Below are positions 12,496-31,100 of a stretch of DNA of 64,000 bases, in pieces. The DNA lies in NCBI GenBank assembly GCA_030248215.1, contig JASANG010001739.1, forward strand, positions 62,001 to 126,000, read 5' to 3'. This DNA is from Enoplolaimus lenunculus (taxonomy: Eukaryota; Nematoda; Enoplea; Enoplida; Thoracostomopsidae). The first letter of the stretch is position 1. Each line of letters starts with the position of its first letter. The notes beneath the pieces are model-generated. The model saw only the letters and a list, made by a program, of their open reading frames with translations. It was not told where the DNA came from and did not search any database. Position numbers and translations under genes: made by a program.

Positions 12496-12984
12496 TTAAT
12501 CGGTATGAAACGGCCGTGTTACATGTTTAATACAGATTGCTTGAACACTGCTAGTTTCTTGTCTATTCAAATTTTATCAAGGTTTTCGTAACGAATCTAA
12601 AAATATGCCAGTAGTTCACAGTGGTATTTGGAATTTAGTTATCAATGTGTGCCGTTGATTTACGTGGTTTCAGACGCGGTGCGCTGGGCGCCAGAGTTCG
12701 CGTTGTCTAACAGTGTGCCCAACAGTTTATTCCGAAGGTATAATACCCAAGTCAATACTGAAATTATCTAGGCTTAGATACGGAGTAACCAACGGTGTAT
12801 GCACTTAATACCTGTGTAAAAAATACCCGTGCTTTGTATTTTGCAGTGAAAACGTTCTTTTGTTAATTCTCAAACCGGCCGTGCCATTGGTGAAGAGCGA
12901 TCAAACCAACATCATACATTCCGAACTTGGCCGTTCACTTGAAAATCCGACAATGACATGACGGTTCTTGGTTCGGAGCATTTG

Positions 12985-13145
12985 CAACTAAAAATTAGGG
13001 GTATTCTTATAAGGTTTCGATTTCATAACCGACAGATTCTCAATCCAGCGCGCCACTACTGAGCCACGACACCTCAGAAACAACTACAGGGTTTTTGTTT
13101 TAATGTCTTACAAGAACCTCAGAACCTCAAATTTTCAGATTTTTA
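12985..13145 (-). repeat. tRNA-derived SINE copy
   Basis: Minus strand shows gaggtgtcgtggctcagtag, the same A-box region as 63456 and 11700, with the leader ttgaggttctgaggttctt. Degraded, no tRNA fold. Confidence 0.5.
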
Positions 13146-13258
13146 AGAAAACCTTTAGTACATCGTCCAATTGCAATATTAACAAATCTGATCCAATATA
13201 GCTATGTGTTCTAGCAATCTAATAAAGATTTTACCTTTGCAAATAATTGCAACTGATA

Positions 13259-14492
13259 TTAGTCCGTAGAGTCACACATTTGCAACTCTTCTATTATATT
13301 AGGTTTTGGTATACTTTCAGCAGCGTTTGTTTCTAAGCAAGTCTTGTCTATGCTTGAATTTTGAGTCACAATTTTCACAGTAGGATTGGGAACGTAACAT
13401 CCTTCACTTATAAGTACATACGGTAGAAACTCTGAATTCGCTTTGGTATATAAGCCTTTTGTTAAATTAAAGCTCGTCGGAAATAACTTGCATCTAAAAC
13501 ATATAGTTAAAAATGTGGACGAACCGAAAAATGGAAATGTTAATTTTTAATTTATCTTTTATTTTCATTCGAACGCCTCGATGGAGACCATAGCGGCTAG
13601 AAGTAATCCTTGGTGACACGAAACAGCCGTAGACCATCCCGCTATTATCTGTTTGGCGTCAAACCGCCGTGAGGCCTAGCCAGTTCTCATAGCATTGAGG
13701 TTCCCAAACATTTCATTAGGCCCATGTGAAGCACAAAGCTTGTTTTGCTGTTCACCGAGGCATCCGTCTTGCTGCAATGATCTTGTTAAAATTATGAAGA
13801 CTAATAAGAGAAACACAAACGTGAGCCGGACAGTACAAGGGCTTGAGTGAACAGTGAATTTGTAGAACTTCAGATCCTAGTCGGTCTTTTTCACTTTGCC
13901 TGACTGTCTGCAACACAGCCTGCCTCGCGCAGTTTAGTTCATTATGTGTGATGTGAGCTTGTGCTGTAGTAGACATTTAGTGTGACAAAAATTTTACCAC
14001 TTGGAAGGTCAACGCAATCCCTCAGTCAGACCTAAAACTATTTTGACGAGAAAAACCTTTCAATCTGACTGTTTACTTAAATTCTGTAGTGTTAAACGAA
14101 TGTCAGTTTTGTTTGCTAGATTCACAGATGTAGTTGCCTAAAATGGTACCATTTTAAAGTTTCCAATGATTCGATTGCCGTACGATACCCTAGCGATTGC
14201 AGAATGGGCTTGTGCCACTGTTCAGAAAATTTTGGCGTAAACTTGGAAGTTCTCGATTTCACAAACTTTTTATTTGTTACATTCAAATGTTTAAATCCAT
14301 CACCATGTTGTAAAAATGAATCGATTTCTGCGTGGACGTCAATCGTAAAATTCTGAGTGCTGAAATCCAATTTTATGCATGTATCAGCAACCCAGCCATT
14401 ATTCTATATGTCTCAAAAGTTTAGCGACACCTTTGGAGCCCAAATTCGATCAGTTTTACATACCGCCCCCTATCCGTCTGAAATGTATGCAT
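13259..14492 (-). CDS. unrecognised five-exon protein, about 203 residues
   Basis: Five exons join in phase: 14492-14464, 14359-14281, 14137-14077, 13963-13756, 13493-13259 (TAA). Introns are 90-262 bp, short for this window. The reading is MHTFQTDRGR, then TIDVHAEIDSFLQHGDGF, NLANKTDIRLTLQNL, a helical stretch CARQAVLQTVRQSEKDRLG, EVLQIHCSLKPLYCP, SLHNFNKIIAARRMPRCKL, and a C-terminal part with SEFLPYVLISEGCYVPNP ending EELQMCDSTD. No signal peptide or clear membrane segment; I do not recognise the family. The start is uncertain: the frame is open a little upstream to about 14549, so a further 5' exon is possible. It is divergently arranged with the cyclophilin gene, about 680 bp apart, so the two may share a promoter region. 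Confidence 0.55.
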
Positions 14493-15175
14493 TGACAACG
14501 CTGTTAAAATTATTCGACCGAGAATTGCACAGTCACTGAAGCCTTCGAACTTTAAACATTAACTAAAGTCGCTCTCTTAAATACAAATAGACTATAAGTT
14601 AGAGGTGAGCTTAAGTTGAATCTGTGCTTTGTGTACACATACACTGGTTTGTAAGAGACTTTCAAACTAACCAACATCTCCAACAAATATAAACCGAACA
14701 TAACTAAATAATGATGCATAATATTGTTCTTTAGCTATTTTGTAGGCTTTGCAAAGTTCATTTTTGCTTCGTTTGATAATATCTTGACTGATCAACATTT
14801 GTGGGAGTTGATGTTATGTCGGTTTAGCTGTCGTCGGCTTCTGGTTTCAAAATTTTTTTTGTTTCGATAATTAAATTGCCTGGAACGTTTTTTAAAATTT
14901 TTGTCGAATTTTAAACTTCGAGAATGACTGCAGGCTCATTAAAGTTCTGTTTTGCTTCGTTTCATAATATTCTGCCTGATCAACGTTTGGAGGAGTTGAT
15001 TTTTCCGCTTGACTCATACCAATTCAGAATTGATATCGGTTTAGCTGTCGTCCATAGTTAAATTGACTGTCGTCGGTTTCTGGTTGACTAGACAACTGTT
15101 TATAATAAGTTTTGAGGAATAGCGCATTTTGGTGCATTTCGGTTTTTAGTCGTTTCTAGTTAAATATATGACCTT
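14493..15175. promoter_or_regulatory. divergent intergenic region
   Basis: Lies between the start of the small minus-strand gene and the start of the cyclophilin frame on plus. It contains two related segments (about 14755-14850 and 14940-15080) sharing ttttgcttcgttt, ataat(a/ t)tc and gatcaac-ttg-ggagttgat, a local duplication of about 90 bp. No TATA box stands out. The promoter role is inferred only from gene arrangement. Confidence 0.35.
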
Positions 15176-20481
<5,306 letters not shown>

Positions 20482-21850
20482 TTGCGTGCCGATGTCTTAT
20501 AGCCTAAGCAAGAAAGAGAGTATATACATGAATGGAAACCAACTATACTAATAGAATAAGCAATTTTGGTTTTTCTCGTTTATTTTTCTGTCAATATTGT
20601 ATTGTGCTTGTATATGAAAGCATTTGTAGTTGAATTATTCGTGTTCTTGATACTGCACCAGGTTCGTTCCAATACCACGTTTTAACCATTGAGTTGACCG
20701 ATAAGTATATGCAGTGACCAAAGTTACTTTTAGGGTTGCACGTAGATTGTCAATATTAGTAATCGTTTACGAAAATATTATCTAAATTCCAAGCATACTC
20801 TTGCAGTGCTACTAGACAACGGGGGAGCCTTATACACGGGCCAAAAAAAGTAGTCGCCATCGGTGAAACCCGAGTTCAGTTATGCACCGCATAGTTCATA
20901 CTGCCCATTTATTGTGTGCGCCAAGGTTTATTACGTATTGCCAAATTGCTTCAGTGCTAAGCCAAATACATTCCTGATTTTAGTTAGTGTCCATTTTGCA
21001 TTTAACCGTCATGGTTATGATTTTGTTTCACATTCTCATGCATATGTTTTGTGTGTTTGTCTTCACGAGGTCAACAATCAACTGCTCCTACTGAACTACA
21101 AATACCCTAGCTTCATTTTGCGTCTTAATAGAACTGGGGTTACAGTACTAAACAGTTACTGGACGTTGTCAACTGAATAAGCATATTGGGACTGTTGTGG
21201 AATGGATGAATCTAACGGCAAAAACAGTTTGAATTGCTTCAAGTATATGACTTAGTATGTTGCAAAGTCAAACTAAACTGTACAGGTGTCATTTATTCCT
21301 CAATAAACTAGACAGTTCTGGTTGTTTCTGTTCCTACGGGTTTTGTTTGAAAGTTGTTAAATTGTACAGCATCGACCAATTAATGTAGAAATTTGTTGTA
21401 ATATTGCGGTATACATAAGTAGGAGCAGGCTAATTTACATTTTAAACCATGATTTATCTTTAAAGTTGGTTGCAGGTGAATTTCAATAAATCCTAGTGTT
21501 TCTTCGAAATTTTTGAGCGAATATTGATAGCCCCGTTGGAACACCGTAAAATCTGGTGTTGGCTTATCGCAGCAATAACAAATGAACAAAGCGGAAAACT
21601 GATATTGAATTAATGCAATAACCTTTGTGAAATGAAGCATTGCGATATTTTAGCGTGTGGCCGGAATTCTAACTTACCAGAACAAAAGAGGCGGAACAGC
21701 ATAAGCATGTTCCTGTGTACTCTCGGATACACCAAGTGTTAACCCAGAAAAACTTTCTGTTAAATACAACCGCTAAAACGTCTCAGAGGTAAGTTAGCGT
21801 TGCATTGAATTACGGATAAAGCTAGACCTGCGTGAAACCCAGCACAGAAA
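20482..21850. other. cyclophilin 3' region, no gene seen
   Basis: About 1.4 kb after the cyclophilin stop. No canonical AATAAA is evident in the first 100 bases (an aataag lies near 20553). A 105-codon frame at 20863-21180 has no coding-like composition and no splice context, so it is not called. No repeat of the families above is complete here. Confidence 0.4.
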
Positions 21851-21852
21851 CT

Positions 21853-22200
21853 CATGCCCATGTTACTTTTGGGCCGTACAGGTTTATACAATTTTTGCTT
21901 AGGCTTAGGGATACGTTTAATCTTCTGTTACGCCCCCAAAAATTACATTGACCAGAATAGACCGTCCCATTTTCCCGGGACAGAAATGTACCAGTATTAC
22001 CTGTCCCATTTTGCCGGGACAGCAATGTACCAAGCGTATGTACATATAAAAATATAATTGGGAAAGCGGGACAAATGGGATAGATGGGACAGTTACGTAA
22101 ATATGTCTACCTGTACATATGTAAACAGGGGCGCATAAGTGTGCACTCTGGGTATATTTCTGTCCCGGGAAATTTGGACGGCCTTTATAGTAACATGGGT
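21853..22200. repeat. TTAGGC-type MITE piece plus palindromic GGGACAG repeats
   Basis: 21853-21955 has the catgttacttttgggccgta edge and gcttaggcttaggg words of the 44620 family. From 21960 to 22175 the sequence is built of palindromic words: cgtcccattttcccgggaca, ctgtcccattttgccgggac, and the inverse tctgtcccgggaaatttgga, interleaved with gcaatgtacc and its inverse. Confidence 0.55.
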
Positions 22201-22287
22201 CCAAATATATATATATGATACATACTTAACATGCTGAACAAATAGCTTATGTTACTGCAAATGAATATATAGTGATGTGATCATTAA

Positions 22288-22710
22288 CCCTTTCTCACAA
22301 TAATATTTTCTATTTCCCGTGACACCTACTTTTATGCTAGGATTCGAACTCCAGTGACTGGAGTGGGAGGCAGGAGCTTGAAGCTCGAAACCCGAGGGGG
22401 CTCTCACGTCTTGTAGTTATTTAGTTCTATGTATACGTGTTGCAATTGTTAAACACGGTGCGTTATATGTTATTTAACGTCTGAGACCTACTTTTATACT
22501 AGGATTCTAACTCCAGTGACTGGAGTGGTAGGCGTATACCATCACCACTCAGCTATAGGAGCTTGACGCTCGAGCCCGAGGGGGTTCCCACGTCTTGTGG
22601 TGATTTAGTACTATGTATACGTGTTGCAATTGTTAAACACGGTGCGATATATTATTTAACGTATATACACTGCGCTGAGTTGCCTATAGGCAACTCAATG
22701 TGAGAAGGGG
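22288..22710. mobile_element. piggyBac-type MITE carrying duplicated tRNA-like unit
   Basis: 423 bp from CCCTTTCTCACA to TGTGAGAAGGGG, flanked on both sides by TTAA (22284-22287 and 22711-22714), the diagnostic target of piggyBac transposases. No coding capacity. Inside, a unit of about 180 bp occurs twice; each holds, on the minus strand, a tRNA-like stretch with an A box (tagctgagtggtg in the second unit) and B box (ggagttcgaatcc in the first). The right end has a hairpin gagttgcctataggcaactc. A short copy is at 58554-58696. Confidence 0.85.
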
Positions 22711-22859
22711 TTAAACTTCAAAGTTTACGCATGCTGATTGTTTCACTGGCAGACTGGGGAATGGGGCAATTAGACACTGGTAGTCTCAGGCGTCAAAATT
22801 TGACTCTTGTAAAGATTATCATCCGAACTTTTTCTGTTTGGCTGCAACAGAGTTAGCTT

Positions 22860-23350
22860 AAGCTTTAGACTATTTTTGCTTTTACGCTTAGGTATATATA
22901 AACTCATTCATACACTTTGGCTTGGGCTTAGGAATACGCTTATAATAGTTACGGCCCTATTCAAAATATTGGCCGCAAATTTTATACTTCAATATCAGTT
23001 TTCTGTTTAAACCATTTTGATCACTAACCAATTCCGTTATTTTTTGTATCCGTTTACACCCTAATTATTATCCATATATAATCTATAAGCTGGAATGCCC
23101 CACATACGTATTTCGGGCAACTTTCTAGCATTAATTTGTTTGCAATATTATTTCTAAGAACAGAAGCGTGATTCTCTGAAAAGAAAATTTGCATACTGAC
23201 TGTTGTGTGGTCGCTGACTTTTGCGCATTGCGCAAAACTGGCTGACTAGTTTCTGTTATTTTACTACCTGTATGTTCGTCTACAATAGGGTGCAACCAGA
23301 TATAGAAAAACCGGAGCCGTAGGTGAAGCCCATACGTTAAGAAAAATTAG
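22860..23350. repeat. MITE fragments
   Basis: 22860-22975 has cttgggcttaggaatacgct (TTAGGC family). 22960-23062 ends tttgtatccgtttacaccct, the inverse of the element beginning at 45456. 23286-23345 has gggtgcaaccagata and accggagcc, an end of a CAGGGTGCAACC relative. No genes seen to 23960. Confidence 0.45.
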
Positions 23351-23965
23351 TTAATAATGAAATTTGTGTGTAAATTTGCAAATTCCAGCAATAGTTTGCA
23401 AAAAACCAGTGAAAAAGCCTTGCAAAACTTCCACGCGGGAAATGCAACGCCAGTCACAACCAAGTTGGCTGGATGGCACATCTTTCAAAACACGAAAACT
23501 TTCAAAAAAATTTTTATCAGGCTAGCCCAATGCCATATCGGGCTAGTCTAGCGAGGAATTACGACTGGGGCTTGCCCGCGGCAATTCTTTCTCTGCTACA
23601 AGTGAACGCCTTCTGATTGATCACTACCTTAACGCCATACGCAAATATTCAATTAGCTGATGCAAATACTCTTTTCTGATCGGCTAAGTAGTCGCTACTT
23701 GTTGGCTATCAAACAGTATACTTTCTGCAAATAGCTATAACTAGTTGTTAGTAGTTACTACACGTAGTTACACAGATGTGCAACTTTCAAGTATATAGAA
23801 ATACGTTCGGGAGTTCTAGTGTATATACATTGATTTCAAACTGTTTGAACACTCTAAACTTAATTTCATATGAGGGCACATGTATACGCCTCTGTTTGAA
23901 ATTTAAAACTTCTGATGATTGTTCTTTTTCTATACATTTAGCACACGGTTTTTAAAAATCATGGA

Positions 23966-24288
23966 ATAAGATAAGCTATGCGAAAACATTTTTATATTTT
24001 ATTTCCATATTATTATTTGCTAATAAAAAACATATAAGAACATAAAATCTATCCTTAATTTATTTTTTGACGTTTAGCATTAAAAGCTGTTACTACATTT
24101 TGCTGCAATGAAATTGTTTCAGTAGCAATGTCAATAGTTGTAAACTACCGCCAGGCACTCAGAAACCAAGGCGTTAGTCGAAACCCCTGGACATATATAA
24201 GGGTGCCACAGAGACACCCCTAAAAACTCAAGCCAACTAGAACCAATAAAATCCCATCTTTGGGGCTAGATTACGACTTGAACTGCGA
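23966..24288. repeat. 323-bp direct repeat, copy 1
   Basis: Runs from ataagataagctatgcg to gacttgaactgcga and is about 97% like the copy at 27716-28040 in the same orientation. It contains a TATA-like tatataaggg, a short hairpin gggtgccacagagacaccc and an aataaaat. See the second copy. Confidence 0.8.
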
Positions 24289-27200
24289 GCGTAGACGGTT
24301 GCCGTCTATAATACAACAATGGGCAGCACGTATTGCTATTTTTTAAATAATTTGCAAAATTTTGCAATTCAATTTGTCACTACTGTCTTTCGTTTTATTT
24401 CCGTTGACATATACTATAATTACAAAATATGGTAGTTGATGTTCACGTGGTTAACAAATTTCCGATGTTTAACTACTTAAACCTTTCAATTTACAGTAAC
24501 CGTCAATATGGTTTTAATGAACATAGGGCAGCCGTCAAATGCTAAATTTAAAAAAATCAGCTTAGACGGTTGCCGTACGAAATTCTGACATAGCAGTTGT
24601 TGTTGAAAAATTTCAAACATACAGCAACTGTCTATGAATACAGCCGAATTGAAATCGTAGTTTCGTTTTGTTTTGCTTTTGCAAAAACGAAGGCAAAACG
24701 GTACAACCAGCAAGGTGCAGCAATCAGAGGAGATACGGAACTTGCCGGAGTCGAAGCCAGAGCCGGAATTGAGGCGAAAGCACTAAAAAATGTTTGTTTT
24801 TAAAATATTTTAAAAGTTTTGTGTCACTGGACCTCTTCGGTATTCAGGGAAATCCGCCCCGTTGGTAGATGACAAAAGGCCGTCTGTAGCCATTTGATTC
24901 GCCGCCGCCGGCAAGATATGCCATATTTGTATGTTGAAGTTGTTTTAAAGATTCACGTCAATCATAAATCTGCATTTAGGTTTAAACACATTTTTTATTT
25001 TGGGTTTAACTTCAAAATAAGAACCTATTCTTGGCAAAAGAATTGCGCCCTAGTCCTTGAACTATATTCTGTGTCACTGTTGTATTTTTACGCCATTTTC
25101 TGCGTTTTGAGATACTCTTGAAAATTTAGGCCCATGTATAGAACGGGGTCGGATCGTTTTTCGGAGGGGCTAGTCAGTTAAGCTTTAGACTAATTTTTTG
25201 CTTTAGGCTTAGGCTTAAGAACAAGCTCATCCAAACGCTTATGCTATATTATAAGGAATATGCTTGTACTACTGTTCCGGCCCTGTTCTATGCATGGGCC
25301 GTTTGATTCCCCTTTCGACTAACTTTTTGCAGGCTAGGAATAAACTCTGCCTTTTAAAAGTAATACGATTCTGGTTGTCAGGGCACAATCGTAGGTTTGC
25401 CTCCGGCTCCGGCAAAAATGGGCCTCCTGCTTTGGCAGAAATTTTGCCGAAGTTTCCGGCAATTTCGGTAGTAAAATTTTGCATACATTTTGAGAAATAA
25501 ATCTGTTAGAGCGTTCTGTTTTTTACTTTGTCATAAATTTTGGCCCACCTTTATAAGGGTCGTCCAGGTTTCGGGTGGGTCCATAAATAGATTCTATTAA
25601 ATTTACAATTTTTGCTTAGGCTTAACCTTTGGCTTACAAACTCATTTTTTGCAACCCTTACGCTTAGGAATACGCTCAATCTACTGTTACGCTCCTTAAA
25701 GTTAAACATTGTATGAAAACCCTACTAGAAACTTTTTCCAAATAGCCGTTTTTCGGCCTTTAAAAACGATCAGTGGCGGAAATTTTATCTGTTGGACCGG
25801 GACAGAGTAAAAACTTACGTTTTTAAACTTTTTACTTTACGTAGGTTGCTCAATATAAAATATAGGTTTAGGTAGGCTTAGGAATGAACATATCTTTTAA
25901 AATGTTCGCCTCCGTCCTTTCGGCCCGGTTTTCTATAGTATTCCGTTTTCGGTTTTTATGGGAGTCTTTTTATCTTTCTTTTTCGATTTTCGTTTTTCAA
26001 ATGACATATATTTTGTAAAATTCCCATTTGAATTTGGAAATTAAATTTTCTATATATTTTAAAAACAATCTTTAAAAGCGCTCTTCAACGAACAATATGC
26101 GAATATTTTTTTTACTGCATAGGTATTTTTTAACATTTCCAAACATAAAAAGCGAGCACTATGCAACATATATACATACGTGAAACTTCAACGTATATGT
26201 AAAACGCAACGAAGGACATATACTTTCCGCATCAGCATCACTACTAGACAAGTTTTTATAGGAACACGGTAGTTCTAAAAATTGTTTTTACGAATGCAAC
26301 AAACGGAACAGAAATTTGCTTTTTAAAAATAGACATGAGCGCAAGTATTTGTCCAGCAAAAACCTATAACTCCTAGTCCTATGTTTCATCTGCCCCTGTA
26401 TAATTTCTAAATTACTATAGAAGTATATATTAAAAATCAATAAGCACATATGCATTTATATATAAAAAATGTATAAAACATCGCAAGCACCATAGAATGG
26501 TTTTTAAACGCGGTTGCGCGGTATAATATTTGCATGCAGATGCTTCAGGCTTCTGTACATCCCGTTCCTCTACAACCTACAATTAAAGGTTTATACAGGT
26601 TTAAGCATCAACAATATTCAATTGGGAGTGAAAGTGCTCTAGTGCCAATTCTTATGTAACAGTGGTTTCTGGATCCGCAAATGATCAAAGATATCACCAA
26701 CTTTGAATCCGCTTTCATTTTGGTTTTAAATAGCAAAAAAACTACAGAACACCAATCCTTTCAATGGCCTACCGCAGATAAAACGCAAAAAAACAGTGTT
26801 TTTATATTTCAAAAAGAAACCTTTTAAAAATTCTATATGTTTTTCATATGCCTATCTGCTGTGGCCGTATGTAAAAAGTTGGATAGGGATAGAAAAAGGA
26901 GAGAAATGAGTATATATGGACAGGAAGGGGCGCGAAGCCTAAAAAGAGACCCAATGTGCTTTGAGCGTTAGCCTAGGCTTTAAAAATATAAAAATATTAA
27001 AATGTGAGGAAGGTTTTGCATATCACAGTTTCACACAGGGAATCACGATATTTCTGTAAAAACTGGCAAGTTTTATATCCTCTTTATACCCAACAAATCC
27101 CCGCTTCCCTATTTCGTTTTCGCCAACAAACTGCCTGCGTCTCTGTCGGTTTCTGTTTCCGGCCAACAAATCTCGGCGACCCCATTTTGCTTCGGCTACC

Positions 27201-27715
27201 AAATTTTTAATCCAAAGTGTATGAAAGCACACCACACGTGCATATAAAAATTTGAAAATTGAAAATTTGGGGAATATATACTATGTATATATAAAAACTT
27301 TTAGGGGAAATTTTGTTGTAAAGGCATAGACAGTTGCCGTAATAATATTTGATGGCAATTGTCTAAGGTGTTAATTTGAACTAACGGCAATCGTAGTTGC
27401 TTTTGCAATATAAACAGGGCAGCCGTCTACAGCGCTACAACTGAGATAGGGCAGCCGTCTATAGTAGGTTATTTAAACTTTAGCAACCGTTGGTGTATTT
27501 TATTTTTAACCTACCTTTAGACAGCTGCTATTTTTAAATTTAACCAAATTTTAAAATGAAAAATTTTATGTTAAATTTCGAAAACCAATGACGGTTGCCC
27601 TAAAATTTTTATAGGGCAAGTGTCGTTGCTAAATTAAGGGCGTACCGGTAGAGGGTTGTCGTCTAAGGTTGGTGTAAAATTCCACCACCTGTTTTAAAAA
27701 TATTGTGGACGACGC
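24289..27715. other. noncoding interval between the direct repeats
   Basis: No credible coding exon. Near both ends (24289-24720 and 27310-27690) a short motif, gggcagccgtcta or its inverse tagacggttgccct, recurs at least eight times in both orientations, including a palindrome tagacggttgccgtcta at 24291. The middle contains two TTAGGC-type MITEs (25129-25300 and about 25540-25710) and otherwise AT-rich sequence. The arrangement resembles either a non-autonomous element with subterminal motifs or a decayed element with long terminal repeats; neither is proven. Confidence 0.45.
25129..25300. mobile_element. TTAGGC-rich MITE, GGCCCATG ends
   Basis: 172 bp with inverted ends GGCCCATGTATAGAAC and GTTCTATGCATGGGCC. 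The interior has ttaggcttaggcttaag. No clear target duplication on this copy; family assignment rests on the copy at 44620-44761. Confidence 0.65.
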
Positions 27716-28040
27716 ATAAGATAAGCTATGCGAAAACATTTTTATATTTTATTTCCATATTATTATTTGCTAATAAAAACAACATATAAGAACATAAAAT
27801 CTATCCTTAATTTATTTTTTGACGTTTAGCATTAAAAGCTGTTACTACATTTTGCTGCAATAAAATTGTTTCAATAGCAATGTCGATAGTTGTAAACTAC
27901 CGCCAGGCACGCAGAAACCAAGGCGTTAGTCGAAACCCCTGGACGTATATAAGGGTGCCACAGAGACACCCCTAAAAACTCAAGCCAACTAGAACCAATC
28001 AAATCCCATCTTTGGGGCTAGATTACGACTTGAACTGCGA
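27716..28040. repeat. 323-bp direct repeat, copy 2
   Basis: Second copy of the 23966 repeat, 3.75 kb away, just beyond the polyadenylation signal of HENMT1. The pair has the spacing and size of solo-LTR-like ends, and each contains a TATA-like and an AATAAA-like word. But the ends are not TG..CA, the outer flanks (catgg and catat) share three bases only, and nothing retroviral is readable between them. I therefore call it a direct repeat, with a fossil LTR element as one explanation. Confidence 0.8.
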
Positions 28041-28067
28041 CATATACAGAACATTTACGTTATAATC

Positions 28068-28073
28068 TTTATT
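28068..28073 (-). terminator. polyadenylation signal of HENMT1
   Basis: AATAAA on the minus strand about 95 nt after the HENMT1 stop codon, followed by sequence leading into direct repeat copy 2. Confidence 0.6.
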
Positions 28074-28167
28074 ATATATAGTAGTAATTTCTATCCAATT
28101 GCTTCCAAATGTTACACAATACGAAAACGAGCTAAAAACAAATATAAAATTAAACATGAAAATGAAA

Positions 28168-31100
28168 CTAGGCACAATTATTTTCCGCAATATTATTGTT
28201 TTCATCACCGACCACATTTTCGAAACTTCCATGTGAGTTAAGTTTAACACAGCAGTGTGCAGATACCATTCCGCTCTTATCACTTGCTCCACACGAGTCC
28301 GAAATACTTTTGTAATTATCGGATGTAAATGGATTCGTATTGTGAAAGACAAAACTGTCACTACTTGTATCAATTCTACAACGACATATTGAATTAAAGT
28401 GATCATGAATAACATCTGATGACGTGTTATGACCGACAAATCCTGACCCGAAATTGATATTATGAGCAATACTTTTAACAAGGTATTGATTTGAAGGCAC
28501 TTCGCTAAAACGTCTCTGGCGTTTGTTAATTTTCGGCTGAAGATTGAAGACATTAGGAGCAGACGAGTGTCTATCCCTGTTAGAATTCAAGTCTTGAGCA
28601 ATTTGTACTGCACTGTCTGCACTATGTGCTTGGAATCCATTGTTCAGTTGATCAATATCAAACTCGTTTGCATAGAATTCGTCTGTATCTGACGAATGAA
28701 TATATTCCGGTGTGGTGAAATATATGATTGACTTGGTGGACGAGTTTACGTTGTATCCAGCTTGACTTATTGCTACCCTATATATACATAACATATATTA
28801 TAATTAAGATAATAGCTGATATGCCAAATACAACATCTTATGCGTTCTGCTTCATGTTAGTTTTATAACCGATTGAGGATATCCTACAGGTAAGCTGAAA
28901 CATAAGCATAAGTTACCATGAGCCTGCATTCTCACGAAATAAATACTGATTCTGCGCCAAGGACCAACGAAAACAGTACATAATTGTATTTATCAAAAAT
29001 GATAAAAATTTAATTATATATAAATTTTTTACGCCAAAAACTGAATACCAACATTACACGACCAGTGTAACCAAAATAATAGTGGTTATGAAATAGCATA
29101 TAGGGAAACGCCAGTGCTCCCAGCCAAGCCTAGCCGGTTGTGATGGATGGCCGCCCGGCGTATGCAGTATCTGATTTTTCCATCCGTAAACATTTTACTC
29201 CCAGTAAAAATATATATTTTTATTCAACCAGTAAATCTAGTGTATACGGTAGTTCACTCCCTTGATAGGATTGTTGCTCCCGGAATGGTGTTTTTACTTT
29301 TCACCATAAAGTTTTGCACCCCGTACTACGTTTTACGAGCAGTTAGTGAGTGGATCTCCAGATTTTTTCTGGGTTTACTGACCATCAAAAGTTTGTTGTT
29401 CAAAACTTTTGGCGGAGTTCTCACCCTATCACCAACTAAGCGTTTGCTCACATGACAATATCCTCTTTACTACATATAAGTTCAAACAGAAAATAAATGG
29501 TTTCATTTTGAGTGAACTAAACACAACATGACTGCTCTGATCCGATAACTGTACCCTCGTTGGAAAACATTTCCGTTCAAACTTATTGCCATATCTTGTA
29601 CAAACCATGACATCTACTACCAAAACTTTCAATGTATTTCGCTACAATCGTTTTTAACAATGAACGAAAGCTTAGATCACCTTAGATTCAACGTATTATA
29701 GTAAGCATCCATACGGCCACAGGTGAAATTTTTAACGTAGATAATATACAAACGCCAGAGCTGGAAGGAAATATATTAGAAATTTTTTTCTGAGATCGCA
29801 GTGTGTGGAATGCTCTTTTGCGCTACCAATTAGCGTTGCAAATACATATTGCAACCACGTTGGCTCTTGCATAACAACGCAAACTTAACAATCAATAATT
29901 ATTAACCGTTTCATGTTTTACAGAAAACTAGTTCCTTTCACTGGCGCATCCAGGAACATAAGGATGTATACCTCCCCGTATCAGAATCGATGAAACATTT
30001 TTAATATCATTTGCGGTACTTGCTTCCTTTTCCCACAATAAAAAGTTCCTTATCTCTGACACACTGACTCATTCAATAAAATCGGCTGAGGCTTGAATTT
30101 AGGTTTAGCCTAAGCATCAGAACAAGCCTAAGCCTACGGTTAGGCTTGAGAAAATAAATGGTACATTAAGCTTGAAGTGAGTCTGTTTGGACTTTGAGGG
30201 CGTACGCTAACACCGTTTGTCTGAGAAACGGTTAGTCACAGCCCAAGCACAACCAGGCATTCATTAAAACGTAGTAGATAAGGAGGTGTAAAAATCGTAT
30301 AAGAAGAGTAAAACACTCTGGTATTTTTACTCGGGAATAAAAATACTACACAGTATTTTACTGTAGAGTAAAAACACCACATGGTATTTTCGCGGGGGAA
30401 GTAAATATTCAGGGGAGTGGAAATACATTAGGACACCGGACGGAAAATTTATCAGCTACTCCAATCTCTGTTACGTAGAACAATGTTTGTTGAAAAACTA
30501 AACAATTCTCCTGAAGTCATCAACAACATAACGTCATCCAGTGTTCGCTTGCCTTAAATCTGACTCTGATTGGCACATTGTACGAATTTTCGAATCCTCC
30601 CAAATATACGAAAGCGGAACTTGAATTTCATCGTTATCGCTGCAAAAACTGTCCGCGTAGCGAACAAAATAGTTTACTCGTTCTTGTATCATTCTGACAA
30701 GGCGTTCCTCACGAACCTCCAATTGTACAAAAGTAGGATAGCGAAGTTTACATACCTGAAAAATTCATACAATGAAGAAACAGATGGACAGGCAAGAAAT
30801 TTGGTTTAGTTTTCAAAGTTGAAAAGCTTAGCATGTTGAGCTTCCTACCAGCCTGACTATAAATTTACCAGTAAATAAGGGTTATCAACCATTGAATCTG
30901 TCACAAATCTTTGATAACAATTTGCGTCCGCATTGTGAGCAGTTTCTGAAGGACAATATTCCGTAAGTCTCGTAAACACAACCATTTGGGTGCATGCTCC
31001 ACAAGATTGTGACGCTGCTATACTTGCGTCAGGGTGCGGCGCAATTTCTTGATACAACCAGCTGTATTCACGATATTTGTCAACAACTGCGTCACACCTG